A stretch of 64,000 nucleotides of DNA from a virus: positions 1 through 64,000 of IMG/VR virus record IMGVR_UViG_3300036857_000386. One strand, written 5' to 3'. This document shows positions 57,936 through 64,000 of the stretch, in pieces (within the stretch, counting starts at the first letter, position 1; every line of letters begins with the position of its first letter). Position numbers and translations under genes: made by a program. The notes under the pieces were generated by a model. It was not told where the DNA came from. It saw nothing but the letters and a program-made list of their open reading frames with translations, and ran no database searches.

Positions 57936-60023
57936 CTAGCCTGGTCCCTGCGCTGGGTTGGGCGGCGTGCCGGGTCCCTGCCCGGCGGTCGGCCCGACCA
58001 CGTTGGTCTGCGGCCCCTGCGGCGCGGCCGGCGCGCCGGGTGCCGACGGCCCGCCTGGTGCTCCTCCGGGAGCGCCTGGCGGACCGCCCTGCTGCGACTG
58101 CTGCTGCGCGTTGATCTCCTCCTCCGGGGGGACGATGTCCTCGCCCGGCAGGCCGATCCCCTTCGAGACCTCGCGCAGCACCGTCGCGCGACCCTTCACC
58201 CCGGTGATCTGCACGTCGATCGGGTTGCCTGTAATTTGAAGGAACTCGAGTTGACGCTGGCGCTGCGTCTCGCGCTGCATGGCGACGTTGACGCCGAGCA
58301 CGGTAATGGCTTCGTCGCCGCGCAGGATGCCGGTCTGGTCGGTCAGCATCACCATGTCGTAGAGATCCGAGACCGACGGCTCGACGACATCGTTGTCGAT
58401 ATTCGCCGCCACCGTTTGCAGGATCTTGGCTGCATTTCCCATGAGCATAGCAAGGCCACTAGCAGTGCGGCCCGCGCCGCCCATCCTCTCGGATCCGGTG
58501 ATGTAGCGGGGTATCGCGGAGAGTTCGTCGGCGATCTGGGTGAACTTCTCGTAGACACCGAGCAGCTCCTGGGCGTTGGAATTTGGCTGGAAGAAGGTGA
58601 TCGGCTGCTGGCCGTTGTTGGCGCCTAGCGGGTCGGTCTCGACGTGCCAGCGCTTCCATGGATAAAGCTCGTCGCCGTTCTCGTTCTCGGCCACGCGATC
58701 GTCGTTGACCACGACCTGCGGACCGGACGCAATGCTCATGTTGTTGATGAGGGAGCGCAGCGCTGCGTTCGTAGCGTCCTGGATATCCTCCAGTATGTCT
58801 GGCAGCGCATTTCCAACGACGGTGCCGGGCACTTTCTCGAAGGAGGTGACATAGTAGGGCGGCCTCTTGCGCAGCGAGGGAGAGAGCTGCACCTTGAGCA
58901 CATAGCGGCCGATCTTGTAGGCGTCGACGAAGTAATCCAGCATCGGGTCGGGCACCTCGGCCGCGCCGAGCCCATAGTCCAGCAGCATCTCGCCCTGCAC
59001 GTAGCCGTGGTATTCCAGCATGTCCATCATGCCGGACTGGTTCATGCGCGGATCCTCGCGGCTTTCCATCACGGCCCGCGCGGTGTCGGCGTAGGATGCC
59101 GCCGCCTCGACGTAGCCGGAGCGGCCGTACCACCTGAGCACCTCGCGGATGGCGTCCTGGTTGTAGCCGGGCAGGCCGATCAGCTCGTTGAGATCCGAGC
59201 GGGTGACGCGGGTGCGCTCGATGACATCGGCGTCCTTGATGTCGGACACGCCGGGCGTCCACCACACGTCGAAGGGAGAAACCCGGTTCCAGAACATCTT
59301 CGGCTTGTTCTGAGTGATCGCCCTTCCGTTGACCCAGGTCACCTCGGGCACGATCCTGACCACCGGCCCCTTCAGGCACATGAAGGGAAACAGCGGAATG
59401 TCGACCAGGCAGGCGGCGAGCGCCTCGTAGAACATTCCTTCCGTCAGAATGTCGTCGAGCCTGGTGAACGCCACCTCGGCCTCGACGCGCGCTTTTTTCA
59501 GCGCGGCGCGCTTGGCCGACGCCATCAGCGAGGAGATGCGGTCCTTGATGTCGTTGGGCGCCACCGGCTGGCCGAGCCGCTGCATGGTGGCGATCTCGAC
59601 CTGGACCAGGTTGGTGACGTCGTTCAAGACGTCCTCCGGCAGCGTCGGATCGGGGGTCGGCTCCAGGCCCCACGGTTTTTCGGTGTTAAGGTAGACATCG
59701 CGCAGCAACGACGTTGCTCCGCGGCACTTGGTGGCGATCAGCCGTGCGTAAATTTCCGAACCGCCGAAGCGTCTGATCTCGCTAAGCTTTTGGCTGTCGT
59801 ACTGCCCCGAAAACACGCGCATCGCCGAGGTCAGCCGATCGGTCCAGCCGGACGCGGAGTCACGATGCCGCGCGAAGCGCTCGAACTCGCCGTCGATGAA
59901 GCCCACGAGAGACGTGGTGAAGCGATCGGAGGTGCTGTCCTCAGCTGCGGCGCGAGCCCGCGCGGCGTCAGCCTCTTGGCCGATCAGTCCTTCCGGGGTA
60001 ACTAGTCTGAGACCGGCAGCCAT
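57936..60023 (-). CDS. Portal protein
   Basis: 695 aa from MAAGLRLVTPEGLIGQEAD. Long, helical, with RWYGRSGYVEAAAS, PPYYVTSFEKVPGTVVGNALPDILEDIQDATNAALR and RYITGSERMGGAGRTASGLAMLMGNAAKILQ, the region typical of short-tailed phage portals. The C-terminus is Gly/Pro/Gln-rich. The gene diverges from the terminase genes with only 55 bases between, so both promoters must lie there. Confidence 0.85.
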   Translation of the reverse strand: MAAGLRLVTPEGLIGQEADAARARAAAEDSTSDRFTTSLVGFIDGEFERFARHRDSASGWTDRLTSAMRVFSGQYDSQKLSEIRRFGGSEIYARLIATKCRGATSLLRDVYLNTEKPWGLEPTPDPTLPEDVLNDVTNLVQVEIATMQRLGQPVAPNDIKDRISSLMASAKRAALKKARVEAEVAFTRLDDILTEGMFYEALAACLVDIPLFPFMCLKGPVVRIVPEVTWVNGRAITQNKPKMFWNRVSPFDVWWTPGVSDIKDADVIERTRVTRSDLNELIGLPGYNQDAIREVLRWYGRSGYVEAAASYADTARAVMESREDPRMNQSGMMDMLEYHGYVQGEMLLDYGLGAAEVPDPMLDYFVDAYKIGRYVLKVQLSPSLRKRPPYYVTSFEKVPGTVVGNALPDILEDIQDATNAALRSLINNMSIASGPQVVVNDDRVAENENGDELYPWKRWHVETDPLGANNGQQPITFFQPNSNAQELLGVYEKFTQIADELSAIPRYITGSERMGGAGRTASGLAMLMGNAAKILQTVAANIDNDVVEPSVSDLYDMVMLTDQTGILRGDEAITVLGVNVAMQRETQRQRQLEFLQITGNPIDVQITGVKGRATVLREVSKGIGLPGEDIVPPEEEINAQQQSQQGGPPGAPGGAPGGPSAPGAPAAPQGPQTNVVGPTAGQGPGTPPNPAQGPG

Positions 60024-60078
60024 CCTCGCTTTCCCTCGGTGCCGGCAGCAATACACCGCAAAGACGCGGATTGACAAC
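60024..60078. promoter_or_regulatory. Divergent junction between portal and terminase units
   Basis: Only 55 bases separate the two start codons. It contains CCGC/GCGG in a short hairpin and TTGACA (60071-60076) just before the terminase start. The reverse strand has TTGTCA followed 18 bases on by TATTGC. Candidate divergent promoter region for late genes. The assignment is weak. Confidence 0.35.
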
Positions 60079-60543
60079 ATGGCAGCACAGACACGCTCGG
60101 AGGTGTTCGCGATCAACTTCGCCGCACTGGCCCGCGAGATCGCCATGGATATCCTGCCGATCGGGGATATTTTGGCGCTCCACCAGATCTCCGAATCCGA
60201 CTGGGAAAAGATCCAGAAGAACAAGCTCTTCCAGGACCAGGTGGCGCAGCTCACCCGCGACTGGATGAGCGCCGCCAACACCCGCGAACGCGTAAAAATC
60301 AAGGCGGCGACGGGACTGGAATCGCAGCTGGAGACCTACATCGCCGAGATCGGCGACAACTCCGTCCCGCTCATCCAGCGCGTCGAGGCCGGCAAGTTCC
60401 TGGCCAGGTTGGGCGAACTCGACGGCGGCCGCGCCGAGGGTGCGCCAGGCGAGAAGTTCTCGATCTCGATTACGATCGGCAACGTCGAAAAGCACATCGA
60501 CGTCAAGCCGATGAAGACCATCGAGGCGATCCCCGAGCCATGA
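60079..60543 (+). CDS. Small terminase subunit (probable)
   Basis: 154 aa from MAAQTRSEVFAINFAALARE. The central segment SDWEKIQKNKLFQDQVAQLTRDW looks HTH-like, and it ends in a conserved-looking ISITIGNVEKHIDVKP. It directly precedes and overlaps the large terminase (ATGA), which is the usual place for the DNA-recognising small subunit. Confidence 0.7.
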   Translation: MAAQTRSEVFAINFAALAREIAMDILPIGDILALHQISESDWEKIQKNKLFQDQVAQLTRDWMSAANTRERVKIKAATGLESQLETYIAEIGDNSVPLIQRVEAGKFLARLGELDGGRAEGAPGEKFSISITIGNVEKHIDVKPMKTIEAIPEP

Positions 60544-61931
60544 GCATCCATTTTACCGCGCCGCCGACAATCGCGCGCTTCATGCTCTCGGAAGCCTTCA
60601 TCCGCATCATCGTCGGGCCGATCGGATCGGGGAAAACCACCGGCTGTTTGATGGAGCTGCTTAGGCGCGCCATCGAGCAGCGGCCCGGCCCGGACGGTTT
60701 GCGCAGGACGCGCTGGGCGATCGTCAGGACGACGCTGTCGCAGCTCAAGATGTCAGTCTTGCTGGACATTTTGAGCTGGTTCCGCGAGATCGCTGTCTAC
60801 AAGGTTACCGAGCAGCTCGTGACATTGAGCTTCAACGACGTGCTCGCCGAGATCTACCTGATCCCGCTGGAAGAAGAAGAGGACCAGAAGCGCCTGCTCT
60901 CCATGCAGCTGACCGGGGTGATGGTCAACGAGGGCATCGAGCTTTCGGTCGATTTGATATCGGCGATCGCCGGCCGCTGCGGAAGATTTCCCAGCGCTGC
61001 GGATGGCGGCCCGAGCTGGTTCGGCATCATCTGCGACACCAACGCGCCGGTCACCGGCAGCGATTGGTGGCGGATGATGGAGCATGACAAGCCTGCCGAC
61101 TGGGACGTGTTCTGGCAGCCGGACGGATTATCGCCAGAGGCCGAGAACGTCGAAAATCTTCCGCCCGGCTACTACCAGCGGCTGGCGCTCAATCCCAACG
61201 CGGACTGGGTCAGGCGCTATGTCAACGCCCAGTACGGCGAGGACCCCTCCGGCGTCGCCGTCTTCAAGGGCTCGTTCCGCTACAATTTCCACGTGGTCGC
61301 CTCGCTCGACCCGGTGCGCGGGCAAGTCGTCCTGGTCGGCCAGGACTTCGGACGCCATCCGTGCTCGCTGATCACCCAGGTCGACCATGCCGGCAGGCTC
61401 TTGATCCTTGAGGAGGTGCACGCCGAGAACGTCGGCCTGGAGCTGCACGTCACCAGATCGCTGAAGCCGCGGCTGTGGAGCGAGCGCTATTTCGGGTTGA
61501 TGATGGCCGCGGTCGGCGATCCCTCCGGCCGGGCCAAGGGCAACTTCCTGGAGGAAGATTCCTTCGACGTCATGCTCAGGCTCGGCGTGCCGTGCTTCCC
61601 GGCGCCGACCAACGACGTCGACGCACGCATCCGCGCCGTGGAGACGCTGCTTTTGCAACAGCGCGACGGCGGCCCCGCCGTACTGGTCGACGGCGGACGC
61701 TGCCCGATGACGGTCAGGGCGCTGAACGGGGCGTATCGCTACGGAAAAACAAGTGCCGGGGAAACACGTCCGCTGCCGGAAAAGAAACACCCATGGTCGG
61801 ATTTCGCGGATGATCTCCAATACGTGGCGCTGACCGTCAACGCCGGGCTGGTGCTGAGGATCGCGCGCAAGATCAAGCCCAAGCCGGCCAGGCGGCCGGC
61901 CTCGAAGGTCAGCGCTGCGGGCTGGACCTAG
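60540..61931 (+). CDS. terL: Large terminase subunit
   Basis: 463 aa. Walker A GPIGSGKTT (26-34), a Walker B region (VMVNEGIEL) with Asn-Glu instead of the usual Asp-Glu, and a C-terminal nuclease domain with LVGQDFGRHP (Asp near 270), a later VGDPSGRAKGNF and a last acidic region around DFADDLQY. It drives DNA packaging through the portal. It ends four bases into the convergent 61928 gene. Confidence 0.9.
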   Translation: MSIHFTAPPTIARFMLSEAFIRIIVGPIGSGKTTGCLMELLRRAIEQRPGPDGLRRTRWAIVRTTLSQLKMSVLLDILSWFREIAVYKVTEQLVTLSFNDVLAEIYLIPLEEEEDQKRLLSMQLTGVMVNEGIELSVDLISAIAGRCGRFPSAADGGPSWFGIICDTNAPVTGSDWWRMMEHDKPADWDVFWQPDGLSPEAENVENLPPGYYQRLALNPNADWVRRYVNAQYGEDPSGVAVFKGSFRYNFHVVASLDPVRGQVVLVGQDFGRHPCSLITQVDHAGRLLILEEVHAENVGLELHVTRSLKPRLWSERYFGLMMAAVGDPSGRAKGNFLEEDSFDVMLRLGVPCFPAPTNDVDARIRAVETLLLQQRDGGPAVLVDGGRCPMTVRALNGAYRYGKTSAGETRPLPEKKHPWSDFADDLQYVALTVNAGLVLRIARKIKPKPARRPASKVSAAGWT

Positions 61932-62263
61932 GGGTTGATCTCCAGCGAGAAGCCCTGGCGGTGATGCCTGCGGCGTGGGTATTGATCGCGATCGTAGAGC
62001 CCGTAGTCGCGCTCGTACCGGCGCTGCTGGGCATGGCGCCGCATCACGTAGAGCCTGCGACAGTCGCCATAGCGGTAGCACTCGCGGCGCGCCTGCCGCC
62101 AATGGTGCCTGCGCTGCCAGCGCGGCGGGCCGTAATTGTCGCCATCCCACTGCACGGGAACAGCCTCGGCAGCGGGACTGCGAAACGAGACCGTGGCCGC
62201 ATTCGCGACCTCGGGGAGCGCCACGGCAAATGCTAGCGCGGCAGCGAGAACGAACCTGTTCAT
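61928..62263 (-). CDS. Secreted Arg/Tyr-rich protein
   Basis: 111 aa from MNRFVLAAALAFAVALPEVA with cleavage likely after ANA. The mature part is rich in Arg, Tyr, His and Asp (RRHHWRQARRECYRYGDCRR) with a Cys pair, typical of small periplasmic proteins. Ribosome binding site GAAGGAGAAACGTC. Function unknown. Confidence 0.6.
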   Translation of the reverse strand: MNRFVLAAALAFAVALPEVANAATVSFRSPAAEAVPVQWDGDNYGPPRWQRRHHWRQARRECYRYGDCRRLYVMRRHAQQRRYERDYGLYDRDQYPRRRHHRQGFSLEINP

Positions 62264-62310
62264 GACGTTTCTCCTTCGAGAGGGTAAACGCCATCGGAAC
62301 CATTTATGTT

Positions 62311-62973
62311 TCACGCGGCGGCGCTGACGCCGGGGGCAACGGGCACGAACAGCTTTTCAAATTCGTTGCTCGGCCAGACCTCGATGCGCACTACCCCCGG
62401 CACGCCGGGCGCCATCAGCACCTCCTGGCGGGCGACGTAATCGCCGATCCTGCAGATCAAGACATCGTCGCTGTGCGGCACCCTGAGGCACGGCCCCGCG
62501 GCTATGCCGCGCTCGACGTCGTCGGCGTCGGCATAGCCGATCCAGTTGCGGTCGACCCACGGCGGCGCGTCCTTGAGCGATCCGGGATACCGGTAGGCCT
62601 CCAGCACGCGGATCCTGCTCTCGTAGCGGATGGGTTGGCCGGGGGACGGGCTTGCTGCGCCTGGACGGGGCGCCTGCATTGCCGTCGCCGGCTTCGCGGG
62701 CGGCACGATGTCGCGATCGGGGGCGTCGAGGGGAGGACGGTCCTCGTCTTCGTCCTCGTCGGGCGTGTAGCGATCCGGCAGCGGCACGTCCTCCTCTTCC
62801 TCGTCGGGGCCCCGTGGCTCGGGATCGCGATGGCCGGGGTTGTCCTCGTCCGGCAGGGGGCGCGGCGGACGGCCTGCCTCGGCAGGTGTGGCGGCGGAGA
62901 GCGTCGCTTCGAGGATGGTGGAAATGTCGTCGAGCTGCGTGGCTGTTCCCCTTGGGGCGGTCTTTCTCGGCAT
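62311..62973 (-). CDS. Hypothetical protein with acidic disordered centre
   Basis: 220 aa. Residues about 30-115 are acidic and Pro-rich (EEEEDVPLPD, DEDEDEDRPP). The C-terminal domain has RVLEAYRYPGSL, NWIGYADADDVE and VLMAPGVPGVVRIEVWPSN, a small beta-rich fold. Possibly a virion accessory. No family recognised. Confidence 0.6.
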   Translation of the reverse strand: MPRKTAPRGTATQLDDISTILEATLSAATPAEAGRPPRPLPDEDNPGHRDPEPRGPDEEEEDVPLPDRYTPDEDEDEDRPPLDAPDRDIVPPAKPATAMQAPRPGAASPSPGQPIRYESRIRVLEAYRYPGSLKDAPPWVDRNWIGYADADDVERGIAAGPCLRVPHSDDVLICRIGDYVARQEVLMAPGVPGVVRIEVWPSNEFEKLFVPVAPGVSAAA

Positions 62974-62983
62974 GGGCTTGTTC

Positions 62984-63322
62984 CTAGCGGAGCGTCAGCT
63001 TGGGCTTATCGGCACGCCTGTCAAGCTGGGAGGGCGGCAGCTTCTGGGTGCTGGAGAGCGGCTTGACGCCAAGCTTGAGCGGCGGCTGCATGCGATCGGG
63101 AAGGGCCGAGGGAACGCCGTCTTCGGCAGAAGGAGGACTGCGCTCGTCCTCGCGGCTGGCCTTGCGGTCGAGCAGATCCAGATAATTGTCCAGGGCGCGG
63201 CGGATGTGCTCCTGCAGCGCAATACTGTCGCGCTCGCGATGGGCGACCAGGCGATCGTACTGGCGCTGCGTGATGCGCATCGGCAGCGGACGTAAATTGG
63301 CGGGACGCTGGGAAAAAGGCAT
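62984..63322 (-). CDS. Ribbon-helix-helix-like protein
   Basis: 112 aa. LPMRITQRQYDRLVAHRERD followed by SIALQEHIRRALDNYLDL matches the strand plus two helices of the RHH fold with a C-terminal extension. Likely a DNA-binding regulator, the second of this fold in the window. GTAACACAATTGA lies 57 bases upstream. Confidence 0.6.
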   Translation of the reverse strand: MPFSQRPANLRPLPMRITQRQYDRLVAHRERDSIALQEHIRRALDNYLDLLDRKASREDERSPPSAEDGVPSALPDRMQPPLKLGVKPLSSTQKLPPSQLDRRADKPKLTLR

Positions 63323-63374
63323 GGCAGATCCTGTGCTTATCGGTAATGGGAAAATAGGCGAGGTTCGAACAATT

Positions 63375-63388
63375 TTCAATTGTGTTAC
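63375..63388 (-). promoter_or_regulatory. Recurrent GTAACACAATTGA motif
   Basis: On the - strand, GTAACACAATTGAA begins inside the stop codon of the HNH-like gene and lies upstream of the RHH gene. It matches motifs at 13534, 15532 and 19571. Confidence 0.4.
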
Positions 63389-63903
63389 GGGTTCCTGAGC
63401 GAATCGAGGTCCATCTCGAAGATGCCGCGTTCGCGCAATCTCTGCAGCCTGTGCTTGAGGCTGTCGCGCCTGACGCCAAGCAGCTCTGCTGCCTCGCGCG
63501 TCGTCAGCAGCTTGCCGTCGTCATAGATGAAGCTCAGCGAGCCCGAATGCGGCAGGGCTCTGGGCCTGCGGTTGTCAGCCTGCTCGCGCATCGTCGCCCA
63601 GCGCCAGTTGCCCGGTCCATAACCCTTGTCGTTGTCCGGTCGGTCCACCGTCAGCCCATACTGCGGAGGATTACCGACGTCCGCGTAGTAGTTCTCGAAC
63701 TCATGCCACCGCTTGTCGACGTGGATGCCGCGTCCGCCGTAGTTGTCATAGCCTGGCGCGTGCTCGTCGTAGCAGCGATCCATCATACCGCTCCAGCGCC
63801 GGTAGGCGAGCTGCCTGTCCAGCTTGACGCGCCTGACATCGGCGTTCGTCCTGGACGATACCTTCCACCTCATTCCGCGTTTTCCAACCATCGGGTTCTC
63901 CAT
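63385..63903 (-). CDS. HNH-like homing endonuclease with HTH end
   Basis: 172 aa. YRRWSGMMDRCYD, YGGRGIHVDKRW, LTVDRPDNDKGYGPGNWRWAT and EQADNRR form a compact HNH-like domain common in phage mobile genes. The C-terminus LLTTREAAELLGVRRDSLKHRL is a DNA-binding HTH. A promoter-like region lies directly upstream. It may be a mobile nuclease at the end of the late block or a domesticated nuclease. Confidence 0.75.
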   Translation of the reverse strand: MENPMVGKRGMRWKVSSRTNADVRRVKLDRQLAYRRWSGMMDRCYDEHAPGYDNYGGRGIHVDKRWHEFENYYADVGNPPQYGLTVDRPDNDKGYGPGNWRWATMREQADNRRPRALPHSGSLSFIYDDGKLLTTREAAELLGVRRDSLKHRLQRLRERGIFEMDLDSLRNP

Positions 63904-63935
63904 TCTCGATGCGTTGTGTTACATCGGTTTTTTGC

Positions 63936-63941
63936 TTTATA
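63936..63941 (-). promoter_or_regulatory. -10-like TATAAA upstream of the HNH-like gene
   Basis: On the - strand TTGGAT is followed 12 bases later by TATAAA (63936-63941), then GTAACACAACGC, then the gene start. The short spacer suits alphaproteobacterial promoters, or the -35 lies further up (TTTTTG). The remaining bases to 64000 are a G-rich run with no gene. Confidence 0.4.
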
Positions 63942-64000
63942 CAATTGGGGTACATCCAAAAAGGGCGAGGGGGGTGGGGGGCGTTGGGCGGGTGGCCGCC

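Noticed and set aside
63355-63385. GTTCGAAC as a possible tRNA T-loop
   Set aside because: The flanking bases do not pair into a T-stem and no other tRNA arm is found.
63994-64000. GGCCGCC at both ends of the window
   Set aside because: A 7-base match in GC-rich DNA is expected by chance and too short for a terminal repeat or assembly overlap; it cannot show circularity.

Overview
The window is almost entirely one double-stranded DNA phage genome. It carries terminase subunits, a portal, a scaffold, a major capsid protein, tail nozzle and fibre proteins, very large internal virion proteins, a GH25 lysozyme, a family A DNA polymerase, a primase-helicase and dozens of tightly packed small genes with ATGA/TGATG overlaps. 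I see no integrase, no phage RNA polymerase, no tRNA and no cellular housekeeping gene. The GC-rich composition (strong G/C preference at third codon positions) and the GCTAT-type -10 elements suggest an alphaproteobacterial host. That host assignment is inference. The module order (terminase, portal, scaffold, capsid, adaptor and nozzle proteins, fibres, then three internal core-like proteins, then lysis) suggests a short-tailed (podovirus-like) particle.

Regions. (1) 1-1186: a leader without a large gene. It holds a strongly structured, probably noncoding RNA (1 to about 570), a small basic ORF (578-793) and an AT-richer block (794-1186) with a 29-bp palindrome and repeated TGACACTA octamers, which may be an origin or control region. 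(2) 1187-10864, + strand: about 25 mostly small early genes, including a HhH glycosylase-like protein and a MoxR ATPase / HExxH-VWA protein module. (3) 10865-15308: a divergently transcribed ribbon-helix-helix regulator, two ParB-fold genes ending in a clear terminator, and several small genes. (4) 15309-27074: a double terminator and overlapping inverted repeats, then the replication and recombination block. That block holds DNA polymerase, an HTH protein, a RecB/Cas4-type nuclease, a VRR-NUC nuclease, a SNF2-like helicase, a DNA methyltransferase-like protein, a putative ssDNA-binding protein and a primase-helicase. (5) 60023 down to 27031, - strand: the late operon. In transcription order it holds the portal, small head proteins, scaffold, capsid, adaptor and nozzle proteins, fibres, internal virion proteins (370, 1230 and 2485 aa), small genes, endolysin and holin candidates. 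An HNH homing endonuclease gene (52351-52830) sits in it in the opposite orientation. (6) 60079-61931, + strand: small and large terminase, diverging from the portal. (7) 61928-63903, - strand: a secreted protein, two further genes (one ribbon-helix-helix) and an HNH-like gene.

The most unusual signals are these: the structured RNA at the left end; two recurrent short DNA motifs (GCGCTATCAT, and CGTAACACAA followed by TGA) in the early region; the ATPase/metallopeptidase-VWA module; a 48-aa secreted cysteine-rich peptide; an AT-rich codon island inside the capsid gene near the homing endonuclease; and two places where reading frame and coding signal disagree (17450-17629 and 29966-30158). All functions are read from sequence motifs and gene order. 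No database search was run.
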